From Crassaminicella profunda (lineage in GTDB: Bacteria; Bacillota; Clostridia; Peptostreptococcales; Thermotaleaceae), in NCBI RefSeq assembly GCF_019884785.1, contig NZ_CP082326.1, positions 1,977,355 to 2,041,354 on the forward strand: a DNA stretch of 64,000 nt, written 5' to 3'. Shown piece after piece: positions 54,992 to 63,092 of this stretch; within the stretch, counting starts at the first letter, position 1, and every line of letters begins with the position of its first letter. The notes under the pieces are model-generated. The model was not told the DNA's origin, made no database searches, and was given only the letters and a program-made list of their open reading frames with translations. A program made the translations under genes and the position numbers.

Positions 54992-55855
54992 TTATTTTAT
55001 TGAAATAAATTCCTCTTTTACAATTTCTTGACCTTCATTTAAAACAAACTCAATATAAGCTTGAACCACTTCTGATTCTTCACCATTTGTTAGATATAAG
55101 AAAGGTCTTGCTATTTTATATGTTCCTTCCTTCGCAGTCTCTTCATTGGCTTCTACCCCTTCTACCTTCACTGGCTTTACTGTAACATCCATTGCACCCA
55201 TTGAAATGTAACCAATTGCATCTGGTGTATTTGCAACAGTTTGCTTCACAGCACCTGTAGATGGTTGTACTAATGCATTTTTAGTTGTTTTATCAACTTT
55301 TTTTCCTTCAGCATTTTTGCTCTCAACTTTTGTAATTTCTACAAAAGCTCCCCTTGTCCCTGAACCTTCTTCTCTACTTACAACTGTAATAGCTTGATCT
55401 TTTCCTCCAACCTCTTTCCAGTTTGTAATTTCCCCAGTAAATATTTTCTTTATTTGTTCTAGCGTTAAATCTGCTACTTCATTAGATGGATTCACTACAA
55501 CTGCAATCCCGTCTTTTGCCATTATATATTCTGTTAATCCTAAATTTTTTTCTGACTCTTTTACTTCTCTTGAAGCCGCACCAATGTCAGCAATTTTTTC
55601 TGCTGCTGATTTTACACCAACACTTGAACCTCCACCTTGTACTTCCACAGATACTTTTGGATATTTTTTCATGAATACTTCTGCTAACTCTTCTGATAAT
55701 GGCTGCACCGATGTAGAACCTGCAATAACAACTTTTCCTGATAATACATTTTCATCTGTTTTTTCTTCTGTTGTTGTATCTCCCTGACTTCCACATCCAA
55801 CTAACATAGTAACCCCTAACATAAGTGCTAAAGCTAAAGATAAAATCTTTTTCAT
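54992..55855 (-). CDS. pstS: Phosphate ABC transporter substrate-binding lipoprotein
   Basis: 287 residues. The signal peptide ends in a lipobox MLVGC (Cys21), followed by a low-complexity Thr/Glu linker and VVIAGSTSVQPLSEELAE; SREEGSGTRGAF binds phosphate. LspA at 37351 would process it. A PhoP-like box lies about 90-115 bp upstream. Confidence 0.96.
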   Translation of the reverse strand: MKKILSLALALMLGVTMLVGCGSQGDTTTEEKTDENVLSGKVVIAGSTSVQPLSEELAEVFMKKYPKVSVEVQGGGSSVGVKSAAEKIADIGAASREVKESEKNLGLTEYIMAKDGIAVVVNPSNEVADLTLEQIKKIFTGEITNWKEVGGKDQAITVVSREEGSGTRGAFVEITKVESKNAEGKKVDKTTKNALVQPSTGAVKQTVANTPDAIGYISMGAMDVTVKPVKVEGVEANEETAKEGTYKIARPFLYLTNGEESEVVQAYIEFVLNEGQEIVKEEFISIK

Positions 55856-55942
55856 TTTACTTTTCCCCCATTCATTTTTTTAATGTCAAAATTTGATCCT
55901 CCCTTAAGTTTCAAACTTTACATACTTAGTATAGTTTCCTTA

Positions 55943-55971
55943 TGTTAAATAGAAATAAAGAGATTGTTAAA
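55943..55971 (-). promoter_or_regulatory. pho box: PhoP-type box and promoter of pstS
   Basis: Two TTTAACA sites on the minus strand (55965-55971 and 55943-55949) are 22 bp apart, two helical turns, with a weaker middle unit (CTTTATT). A TATACT -10 at 55928-55933 follows. Consistent with PhoP activation in phosphate limitation. Confidence 0.68.
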
Positions 55972-55983
55972 TGGATGTAAAAA

Positions 55984-56016
55984 AAGAGAAAAACAAATTA
56001 ATTTTGTTTTTCTCTT
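55984..56016 (-). terminator. Terminator after phoR
   Basis: AAGAGAAAAACAAA/TTTGTTTTTCTCTT, 14-bp stem overlapping the phoR stop, then TTTTTTTACATCC. Separates phoPR from pst. Confidence 0.88.
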
Positions 56017-57791
56017 ATCTTTATAGGAATCCTCACAACAAATTCAGATCCCTTACCTAATTTACTATTTACTTTTATTTCTCCATCAAAAGACAATACA
56101 ATATGCTTTACAATAGCTAATCCAAGTCCTGTACCACCTATTTTTCTTGATCGAGCTTTATCTACTCTGTAAAAGCGTTCAAATAGTCTTGGTATATGTT
56201 CTTTTGGTATCCCGATCCCTGTATCCTTCACTACAAAGTAAACATTATCATATCTTTTGTAAGATAAAACTTTAATCGCTCCACCCTCTGGTGTATATTT
56301 AATTGCATTTTCAACAAGATTCAGTATCATTTGCTTAAATAAATCTCGATTTCCATTAATAGGTGGCAAATTAGCCTCTACTTCTGTACTATAGGTTATA
56401 TGCTTTTGATTTGCTAGGGACTGAGTCATTATATTCATTTCATCAATAATTTCTTTTATAATAATTTCTTCTCTTTTCGAATTGAGTTTATGTTTTTCAA
56501 TAGCAGAAAGCGTAAGCAGATCATCAATCAATCTTGTTAATCGTTCTGTTTCTATGTCAATAATATCTAAAAATCGGTTTCTTACTTTTTCATTCTCCAT
56601 AGCACCATTCTTTAACGTCTCAATAAATCCACTAATAGATGTTAAAGGTGTCTTTAATTCATGAGATACATTTGCTACAAATTCCGTACGCATGTTTTCT
56701 AATTTTCTCATTTCTGTAACATCCTGAATAAGAGCCATTACACCAATAATTCTATTAGGGTCCATGTCTAATCTTATAAAGTTTGTATACAGCTTTAATA
56801 TCTTTGTTTCAGGATAATCAATGATCACTTCTCTTTCTCCTACATTTTTATTATGAATAATATCTTTTAATACATCATGTAGTTTATTGTTTCTAACAAC
56901 TTCTAGAATATGTTTGCCATATACATCCTCATCTTCAACATGAAATAATGCCATGGCTACTGGATTGATTAAAATAATTTTATAGGATTTATCAATAGCG
57001 AATAATGCTTCATTCATACTTCCTAATGTTGATTGTAGCTTTGTATTTTTATCTTGTATTTCAGATATGGTTTCATTCAATTTTTCTGACATAATATTAA
57101 AAGTCTCTACGAGTATACCTATTTCATCATTACTCTTAATATAAACCTTGTCTCCAAAATTTCCATTTGCAATTTTCTTTGCAGTTTTTGTGATTTTTTT
57201 AATGGGCTTCGCTACATTATTTACAAATCGATAGCCTAATATAGTCGTTACCAACAGTCCACACATAGCAGCAATTAGTGTATTTTGGAAAAGCTCATAA
57301 TTTAATTTCTTCATCTCTGTTAATGGCAAAGCTAATCTGGTAACACCATAAATCTTATTTTCTATTTTAATTGGTACTGCAATGTAAATGTAATCCGTCT
57401 CTGTAGTTGTACTCCATCTTTCGCTTTTCCCTACTTCACCTTTTAATGCTTTTTTTACTTCTGGCCTATATGAATGATTTTCTATTTCAGACAACATTGT
57501 AGAACTAATTTCTGAGTCTCCAATAACCTTTCCTTCCTTATTAATAAAAGTGATTCTTGCATCAATTTGTCCTCCATACGCATTAGCATATTGAGAAAAA
57601 TCTATATCCTCAAAAGAATTTTTTTCTGCTTGTTCTTTTATGAATTGATTCATAAGACTGGCATTAGTGATTAATTTATTTTCCATGTTTTCCACATAAC
57701 TATTTCTTACAAAATTAAGGGTTAATAACCCGGTTAATATAATTCCTATCAAAATAAGAATTGTATAGGTGACAAAAATTTTCTTTTGCAT
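55998..57791 (-). CDS. phoR: Phosphate-responsive sensor histidine kinase PhoR
   Basis: 597 residues: two membrane helices (about 5-27 and 170-190) with an outside loop, HAMP (about 190-245), PAS (255-360), HisKA with His377 in NVSHELKTPLTSI, and HATPase with NLVENAIKYTPEGG and GTGLGLAIVKHIV. A tandem with the response regulator and pst genes supports a PhoR identity (WalK is the close alternative). Confidence 0.92.
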   Translation of the reverse strand: MQKKIFVTYTILILIGIILTGLLTLNFVRNSYVENMENKLITNASLMNQFIKEQAEKNSFEDIDFSQYANAYGGQIDARITFINKEGKVIGDSEISSTMLSEIENHSYRPEVKKALKGEVGKSERWSTTTETDYIYIAVPIKIENKIYGVTRLALPLTEMKKLNYELFQNTLIAAMCGLLVTTILGYRFVNNVAKPIKKITKTAKKIANGNFGDKVYIKSNDEIGILVETFNIMSEKLNETISEIQDKNTKLQSTLGSMNEALFAIDKSYKIILINPVAMALFHVEDEDVYGKHILEVVRNNKLHDVLKDIIHNKNVGEREVIIDYPETKILKLYTNFIRLDMDPNRIIGVMALIQDVTEMRKLENMRTEFVANVSHELKTPLTSISGFIETLKNGAMENEKVRNRFLDIIDIETERLTRLIDDLLTLSAIEKHKLNSKREEIIIKEIIDEMNIMTQSLANQKHITYSTEVEANLPPINGNRDLFKQMILNLVENAIKYTPEGGAIKVLSYKRYDNVYFVVKDTGIGIPKEHIPRLFERFYRVDKARSRKIGGTGLGLAIVKHIVLSFDGEIKVNSKLGKGSEFVVRIPIKIREKQN

Positions 57792-57800
57792 AATTCTCTC

Positions 57801-58493
57801 CTATTTCATCTTATATCCTATCCCTCTTATAGTCTCAATATATACGGGATATCTATCATTGTCTTCTATTTTCTTTCTTAAATGTCTTATATGCACATCT
57901 ACCGTTCTTGTTTCCCCAAAATAATCATATCCCCAAACTTCATCCAATAAAAAATTTCTTGACAATACTTTTCCTCTATTTCTTGCTAGAATTTGAAGTA
58001 ACTCAAATTCCTTTAGTGTTAGTTCAATTTTCTCCCCACTTTTCATTACTTCATGCTTTTCTATATCCATCACAATATCATTCACTTTGATGGTTTTAAT
58101 TACTTCTTTTGGAACTTCTTCAAACCTTCTTAAAACAGCTTTAATCCTTGCAATTAATTCACGTACACTAAAAGGTTTGGTTAAATAATCATCCGCACCT
58201 AATTCTAATCCTAATACTTTATCCATTTCTTCCCCTTTAGCCGTTAACATAATAATAGGTATTTTCCTTGTTTTTTCATTATTTCTAATTTTTTTACACG
58301 CTTCAAACCCATCGATACCTGGTAACATCAAATCTAATATAATTACATCTGGCATCTCTTCCTCTGCAACAGCTATTGCATCTTCTCCATTTTCACTAGT
58401 GATTACATCATATCCATTACTTTCTAAATTAAATTGAATCAATTCTATAATATGCTGTTCATCATCTACTACCAGCACTTTCTTTCTATTCAT
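57801..58493 (-). CDS. phoP: OmpR-type response regulator PhoP/PhoB
   Basis: 230 residues: receiver with DDE at 10-12, phospho-acceptor Asp54 (VIILDLMLPG), LTKPFSVREL, and a winged-helix DNA-binding domain with RTVDVHIRHLRKKIE. The ATG at 58493 follows AAGGAGA; a GTG at 58511 is upstream but inside weak context. It is coupled to phoR (9-bp gap) and is likely the factor binding the boxes at pstS and pstC. Upstream is pgeF, 21 bp. Confidence 0.93.
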   Translation of the reverse strand: MNRKKVLVVDDEQHIIELIQFNLESNGYDVITSENGEDAIAVAEEEMPDVIILDLMLPGIDGFEACKKIRNNEKTRKIPIIMLTAKGEEMDKVLGLELGADDYLTKPFSVRELIARIKAVLRRFEEVPKEVIKTIKVNDIVMDIEKHEVMKSGEKIELTLKEFELLQILARNRGKVLSRNFLLDEVWGYDYFGETRTVDVHIRHLRKKIEDNDRYPVYIETIRGIGYKMK

Positions 58494-58514
58494 GATTTCT
58501 CTCCTTCCCACTGC

Positions 58515-59333
58515 CTATCTTATTTCCATTATTGCTGCCATTCTACCCGTTATCCCTTTATCTCCTCGATAGGAAAACAAGACATTTTTATTGCACATGG
58601 TACACATATTACTTATTGTTATATTTCTTTCTAAAAGGCCAATTTCCTCTAATGCTATTTTATTGGCCTGCCATAAATCAATCATATACTTATTGTTTTC
58701 TTTGGAAAATACGAATTTATCTAGATTTGTAAAATTTTTGTTAAATTTGTTTATTACACCCTCATCTACTTCATAACAACATTTTCCTATAGATGGTCCT
58801 ATGGCAGCAAGACAATCTTTAGGATTTGTTTTAAATGTTTCTACCATCTTTTCTACTACCTTTTTCCCGATTTTAAGAACAGTCCCTCTCCATCCTGCAT
58901 GGGCTAGGGCAATAACTTTGTTTACTGGATCTAATAAAAATATAGGTACACAATCAGCATATACTGTTACTAACGCCACTTTTCTTACATTCGTAATGAG
59001 CGCATCTATCCCTATAATATCACTATCTCTTATAATTCCTTTTCCTATATCCTCTTTTTTTACAATTTTTATATGATCCTCATGAATTTGATCAGAAAAA
59101 ACCAAATGATTCATAGATATTTCTAATCCTTCACATAGTAATCTAAAATTCTCTATGATATTTTCTCTTGAATCATCTGTGTTCAGTCCCAGATTTAATG
59201 AATTATATGTGCCTTTACTAACCCCTCCTACTCTACTAGTAAAACACGTTTTTACAAGTCCCGTTTCATCAAAACTCGGAATCGAATAATATACAATTCC
59301 TTCGTTAGTTTTATGTTCAGCAAAATTATTCAA
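58515..59333 (-). CDS. pgeF: Peptidoglycan editing factor PgeF (YlmD)
   Basis: 272 residues; multicopper polyphenol oxidase-like/laccase family that hydrolyses misincorporated muropeptides. It has TVYADCVPIFL, ALAHAGWRGTVL and GPSIGKCCYEV, the Cys/His metal ligands. The start is TTG after GGGGGA. In B. subtilis this is ylmD next to ylmE; here ylmE is about 16 kb away. phoP follows by 21 bp, so part of the transcript may be shared. Confidence 0.93.
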   Translation of the reverse strand: MNNFAEHKTNEGIVYYSIPSFDETGLVKTCFTSRVGGVSKGTYNSLNLGLNTDDSRENIIENFRLLCEGLEISMNHLVFSDQIHEDHIKIVKKEDIGKGIIRDSDIIGIDALITNVRKVALVTVYADCVPIFLLDPVNKVIALAHAGWRGTVLKIGKKVVEKMVETFKTNPKDCLAAIGPSIGKCCYEVDEGVINKFNKNFTNLDKFVFSKENNKYMIDLWQANKIALEEIGLLERNITISNMCTMCNKNVLFSYRGDKGITGRMAAIMEIR

Positions 59334-59370
59334 TCTTTTCGTCCCCCTATCCCTGTATTTTTTTACATTT

Positions 59371-59404
59371 AAATAATAGCAAGTAATATTACTTGCTATT
59401 ATTT
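59371..59404 (-). terminator. Terminator after nrdR
   Basis: Perfect 34-bp palindrome AAATAATAGCAAGTAAT... and complement. Follows nrdR by 15 bp and precedes pgeF. Confidence 0.8.
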
Positions 59405-59419
59405 GTAAATCATTATTTA

Positions 59420-59875
59420 TTATTTTTCATTCATCATTTTTCTTAATTCTTCCATAAACGTATTAATATCTTTAAATTGTCTATATACCGATGCAAATCG
59501 TACATAGGAAACTTCATCTAAATCTTTTAACTGATTCATTACTAATTCACCTATATAAGTACTTCGTATCTCTTTTTCCATAGTATTATGAAGACTTTTT
59601 TCTATATCATCTACCATACTTTCAATCGCTTTCATAGATACAGGTCTTTTTTCACAAGATCTGATGATACCATTGAGCATTTTATTTCTATTATATGCTT
59701 CCCTATTTCCATCTTTTTTTATTACAATTAAAGGAATTTCCTCGATCTTCTCATATGTAGTAAATCTTTTTTTACACTTGTTACATTCTCTTCTTCTTCG
59801 AATAGCTTGGCCTTCTTCTGTAGGCCTTGAATCAACAACTTTTGTGTCAAAATATTCACAAAATGGACAATTCAC
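59420..59875 (-). CDS. nrdR: Transcriptional repressor NrdR
   Basis: Zinc-ribbon/ATP-cone regulator of ribonucleotide reductase genes. It has 151 residues: four-Cys finger [16 protein letters not shown]...CNKCKKRF with [11 protein letters not shown], then ATP-cone ([11 protein letters not shown]-like: [16 protein letters not shown]) and [13 protein letters not shown]. The start is GTG. nrd genes are not in the window. Confidence 0.95.
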   Translation of the reverse strand: MNCPFCEYFDTKVVDSRPTEEGQAIRRRRECNKCKKRFTTYEKIEEIPLIVIKKDGNREAYNRNKMLNGIIRSCEKRPVSMKAIESMVDDIEKSLHNTMEKEIRSTYIGELVMNQLKDLDEVSYVRFASVYRQFKDINTFMEELRKMMNEK

Positions 59876-59965
59876 CTATCATCCCCCCCATTACACAATA
59901 ATAAAAAATTTAAGATCACTATATGATGTTACTCAAATTATAATATGCTAGATTTAGTATGTCCA

Positions 59966-60238
59966 CTATTTTTTTTCCTCTTCCTCTTCTTGTGTAATAA
60001 TTTCGCTTCTTAATTCTACAAGTATTATGTCCACTCCAATTTTTTTTATTTCCTTCCAAGTAATAATATAATCATTATCTTTCCCAAATAACCCCAGAAA
60101 TCTTCCAGGACCTGGAATAATCAAAGCCTCTATTCTCCCTTTTTCTAGATTCACTTCAATATCTGAGACAAAACCTAACCGCCTACCATCTATCATATTA
60201 ATAATTTCCTTATCTCTTAACTCAGAAGTACTAATCAT
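59966..60238 (-). CDS. ylmC: YlmC/YmxH family sporulation protein (PRC barrel)
   Basis: 90 residues. PRC-barrel: TSELRDKEIINMIDGRRLGFVSDIE, followed by LIIPGPGRFLGLFGKDND. The family is associated with sporulation in Bacillus (YlmC/YmxH), and its place after sigG matches B. subtilis; ylmA is absent. The Glu-rich tail is unusual. Own promoter not resolved. Confidence 0.88.
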   Translation of the reverse strand: MISTSELRDKEIINMIDGRRLGFVSDIEVNLEKGRIEALIIPGPGRFLGLFGKDNDYIITWKEIKKIGVDIILVELRSEIITQEEEEEKK

Positions 60239-60323
60239 TTTATCACCTACTTTATATTTTTATCTTTTACCTTTGTTATAATATATAAGCTTGCCTCAAA
60301 ATATATGTATCTTTCCATAAAAA

Positions 60324-60348
60324 AACAAAAGCAAAATTTGCTTTTGTT
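60324..60348 (-). terminator. Terminator after sigG
   Basis: AACAAAAGCAAA/TTTGCTTTTGTT, 12-bp stem overlapping the sigG stop, then TTTTTTATGG. Confidence 0.87.
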
Positions 60349-61120
60349 ATATGTGTTTTCTCATATGTTTTAATGCAGTTTTTTCTAATCTTGAAACTTG
60401 TGCTTGAGAAATACCTATTTCATCAGCAACTTCCATTTGTGTTCTGCCTTCAAAAAATCTCAAGGTTAAAATATGTTTTTCTCTACCACTTAATTTCCTT
60501 AATGCTTCCCGCAATGCGATTCCTTCCAGCCAAGTTTCATCTTCGCTTTTTTCATCACTTACTTGATCCATTACAAAAATAGCATCTCCACTATCATGAT
60601 ATATGGGTTCAAATAAGGATATAGGATCTTGAATAGCATCTAATGCAAATACCACATCCTCTCTAGGAATATTTAATTCCTTTGCAATTTCTGATATCTT
60701 TGGTTCCTTGGAATTTTTATTAATTAACTGGTCTCTTACTTGTAATGCTTTATAAGCTGTGTCTCTTAAGGATCTACTTACACGTATTGAGTTATTATCT
60801 CTTAAATACCTCCTAATTTCTCCTATAATCATAGGTACAGCATATGTAGAAAATTTAACATTATGACTTAAATCAAAATTATCTATTGCTTTTATTAATC
60901 CAATACATCCAACTTGAAATAAATCATCTACATGTTCTCCTCTATTATTAAATCTTTGTATTACACTAAGTACCAATCTTAAATTCCCTTGAATAAATTC
61001 TTCTCTTGCAGATAAATCTCCTTGGTGAATTTTCCCAAATAAATTTCTCATTTCTTCGTTCGTAAGCACTGGTAATTTTGATGTGTTTACGCCACATATT
61101 TCTACTTTATTGATGTGCAT
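60347..61120 (-). CDS. sigG: RNA polymerase sporulation sigma factor SigG
   Basis: Late forespore sigma factor, 257 residues. Begins MHINKVEICGVNTSKLPVL; region 2 has DDLFQVGCIGLIKAIDNFD and KFSTYAVPMIIGEIRRYLRD; region 4 has GREKHILTLRFFEGRTQMEVADEIG and SQAQVSRLEK. The ATG follows GGAGG. A SigF/SigG-type promoter lies 46-74 bp upstream, separating it from sigE, as in B. subtilis. Confidence 0.97.
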   Translation of the reverse strand: MHINKVEICGVNTSKLPVLTNEEMRNLFGKIHQGDLSAREEFIQGNLRLVLSVIQRFNNRGEHVDDLFQVGCIGLIKAIDNFDLSHNVKFSTYAVPMIIGEIRRYLRDNNSIRVSRSLRDTAYKALQVRDQLINKNSKEPKISEIAKELNIPREDVVFALDAIQDPISLFEPIYHDSGDAIFVMDQVSDEKSEDETWLEGIALREALRKLSGREKHILTLRFFEGRTQMEVADEIGISQAQVSRLEKTALKHMRKHI

Positions 61121-61165
61121 GACAATTCCTCCATTTCTATGGATTATTGCCCCCTTACATAAAAA

Positions 61166-61194
61166 ATTATTGCCTTATTTTTTCTCCTTTATAC
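61166..61194 (-). promoter_or_regulatory. SigF/SigG-type promoter of sigG
   Basis: Minus-strand GTATA (61190-61194), 15-bp spacer, GGCAATAAT (61166-61174). These match the -35 GHATR and -10 GGNNANAAT consensus exactly with normal spacing. Supports forespore-specific, autoregulated expression. Confidence 0.85.
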
Positions 61195-61220
61195 TTTGAG
61201 TTTTATCCAAAAAATTACAA

Positions 61221-61238
61221 AGCAGCATTTCTGCTGCT
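61221..61238 (-). terminator. Terminator after sigE
   Basis: AGCAGCA-GAAA-TGCTGCT, 7-bp stem overlapping the sigE stop, then TTGTAATTTTTT: modest terminator limiting read-through into sigG. Confidence 0.65.
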
Positions 61239-61972
61239 TATATTAATCTCTTAATTTCTTTTTGTAATCTTGAAATAATCCTTTTTTCAAGTCTTGAAAT
61301 GTAGGACTGGGAAATTCCTAATAAGTCCGCCACTTCTTTTTGTGTTTTTTCTTCCCCATTATTGAGTCCAAATCTTAACTCCATTATTTTTTTCTCTCTA
61401 TTTGACAGCTTTTTAAGTGCTATCCCTAACAATTCTCGATCTACTTCTTCCTCTAAAAACTTATAGATCAAATCGTTCTCTGTCCCTAATATATCTGAAA
61501 GAAGAAGTTCATTTCCATCCCAATCAATATTAAGGGGTTCATCAAAAGAAATCTCCGCTTTTGCTTTGTTATTTCTTCTTAAATACATTAAAATTTCATT
61601 TTCAATACATCTTGATGCATATGTAGCAAGTTTTATCTTTTTTTCTGGATCAAAGGTATTAACAGCCTTAATAAGTCCTATAGTCCCTATTGATATGAGA
61701 TCTTCCACCCCGATTCCTGTATTTTCAAACTTTCTTGCTATGTAAACTACTAACCTTAAATTTCTTTCAATTAAGATTGTCCGTATTGCTCCATCGTCTT
61801 GTCCAAGTCTACCCACAAGAAATAATTCCTCTTCTGAGCTTAAAGGAGGCGGTAGGGCTTCACTACCTCCAATATAGAATATATTTTCTTCTTTTGTGAT
61901 TCTGAATTTTCTTGATATTTTTAATAAAAATATCCTGAAGTATAATTTTGCCTTTTCAATCATAACTAACAC
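61238..61972 (-). CDS. sigE: RNA polymerase sporulation sigma factor pro-SigE
   Basis: Mother-cell sigma factor, 244 residues, made as a precursor: an N-terminal pro-sequence (about 25-29 residues, [19 protein letters not shown]) precedes [17 protein letters not shown], the family cleavage region. Region 2 [18 protein letters not shown], region 4 [22 protein letters not shown]. The GTG at 61972 has GGGGAGG at 7 nt, better placed than an ATG at 61963. Pairs with SpoIIGA, the processing protease. Confidence 0.97.
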   Translation of the reverse strand: MLVMIEKAKLYFRIFLLKISRKFRITKEENIFYIGGSEALPPPLSSEEELFLVGRLGQDDGAIRTILIERNLRLVVYIARKFENTGIGVEDLISIGTIGLIKAVNTFDPEKKIKLATYASRCIENEILMYLRRNNKAKAEISFDEPLNIDWDGNELLLSDILGTENDLIYKFLEEEVDRELLGIALKKLSNREKKIMELRFGLNNGEEKTQKEVADLLGISQSYISRLEKRIISRLQKEIKRLI

Positions 61973-61999
61973 TATAACGCCTCCCCTTTGGTGAATGAA

Positions 62000-62896
62000 T
62001 TACTTTAAAATATCTGGATGTAATAAAGCTGCGTAGTCTCCATTTCGAGATAATTTTTTTGTATAGACACCTACAACAATATTCTTTATGCATTTTAAGT
62101 CTTTCTCATCTTTTACTTGCACACGATCAGGCTTAAATCCCATAAGCATACCATTTTCTTTTCCCAAAGACTTAAAGGGTATCACCCTAAACCGATTCAT
62201 CCATTCTGATGTTTGAAAGATTTTAGATATTAAATCCAAATTAACATCCTGGGAATTGTCTAAAATATTTTGCACATCTGTAGGTAATAAATCTTTTATA
62301 GACTCATATTCTACAATAATCACTGGATCTTTAGATAATGGATCCATCAATGCATTGCCTGTATCTATTAGGCCTTTTAACTGACTGCTGTGATTTTCAA
62401 CTTCAATTTTTATAGGAATATAAATTTTCTCTCTAGAAATTTTTTCCTGTATGTATTCCCAACAAAATCGAATTAATATATAAGCAACAATTCCAGAGTA
62501 AATTAATAGTTTTATTGAGAAATTCCCAATATAATAGATGCCATTACTTAATAGCCCATTCAAGTCAGTGAAATAAAACAATGCAAATGCCGCTCCACCA
62601 AACATAAATGAAATCAAATAAAAAATTGCCAACGTTTTTATAAATTCCATAAATTTATATGGTGTAAATGTAATAATAATAATGAATATAGAAATAACTA
62701 TTTTCATTACAAAAGTATACAAAAATTGAAGGGAAGGAAAAAATATGACAAATGCATAGCATGCCCCAACAGCTGCACCAATCCACACTCTATATTTTGG
62801 AATCTGTGCTTTACTAAAATAGGCTGTTAAATGTAATATCAACCAATTCATCAATAAATTTTCAATGAACAAATACTCTCCATAAACTTCAAACAT
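62000..62896 (-). CDS. spoIIGA: Sigma-E processing peptidase SpoIIGA
   Basis: Membrane aspartic protease that processes pro-SigE. It has 298 residues: five membrane segments in the first half (roughly 10-150) and a cytosolic C-terminal half with the catalytic motif LKGLIDTGNALMDPL (DTG). The ATG at 62896 is 7 nt after GGAGG; an ATG at 62902 is too close, and a longer frame to 62938 is unlikely. Operon with sigE, 27 bp. Confidence 0.95.
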   Translation of the reverse strand: MFEVYGEYLFIENLLMNWLILHLTAYFSKAQIPKYRVWIGAAVGACYAFVIFFPSLQFLYTFVMKIVISIFIIIITFTPYKFMEFIKTLAIFYLISFMFGGAAFALFYFTDLNGLLSNGIYYIGNFSIKLLIYSGIVAYILIRFCWEYIQEKISREKIYIPIKIEVENHSSQLKGLIDTGNALMDPLSKDPVIIVEYESIKDLLPTDVQNILDNSQDVNLDLISKIFQTSEWMNRFRVIPFKSLGKENGMLMGFKPDRVQVKDEKDLKCIKNIVVGVYTKKLSRNGDYAALLHPDILK

Positions 62897-62966
62897 ATGC
62901 ATTCCTCCATTTAGGAGATCCTTATACTTTTTACACAATTATTCAATTGTCCTTTTGTTTATGACT

Positions 62967-62999
62967 ATTATATATGAATTTGTATTAAAACTTTGTCAT
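62967..62999 (-). promoter_or_regulatory. spoIIG-type promoter with long spacer
   Basis: Minus-strand ATGACA (62994-62999) and TATAAT (62967-62972), separated by 21 bp. This is longer than the normal 17 bp and like the spoIIG promoter of B. subtilis, which has a 22-bp spacer and depends on phosphorylated Spo0A. Start to ATG distance is about 65 bp. Confidence 0.62.
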
Positions 63000-63006
63000 T
63001 CTCTGA

Positions 63007-63042
63007 AGTCGAAAAATCATAATATTTAATCACAATACGACA
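63007..63042 (-). promoter_or_regulatory. 0A box: Candidate Spo0A boxes upstream of spoIIGA
   Basis: On the minus strand TTCGACT (63007-63013) is a reverse 0A box with one mismatch; TGTCGTA (63036-63042) is a forward 0A box with one mismatch to TGTCGAA. Location is just above the -35 and near the ftsZ terminator. Confidence 0.52.
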
Positions 63043-63044
63043 AA

Positions 63045-63070
63045 AGGTCGTTTAGTTACCTAAACGACCT
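63045..63070 (-). terminator. Terminator after ftsZ
   Basis: AGGTCGTTTAG/CTAAACGACCT, 11-bp perfect stem with a 4-nt loop, followed by TTTTGTCG. Lies 22 bp after the ftsZ stop. Confidence 0.85.
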
Positions 63071-63092
63071 AAAATTTATCTTATTATTTAAT

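Noticed and set aside
60239-60346. SigG or SigE promoter for ylmC
   Set aside because: GGCAAGCTT and CATATATT-like words exist but not with correct spacing to a matching -35.
61147-61156. Second GGCAATAAT upstream of sigG
   Set aside because: The -10-like sequence is repeated closer to the gene but no GHATR lies 15 bp upstream of it.
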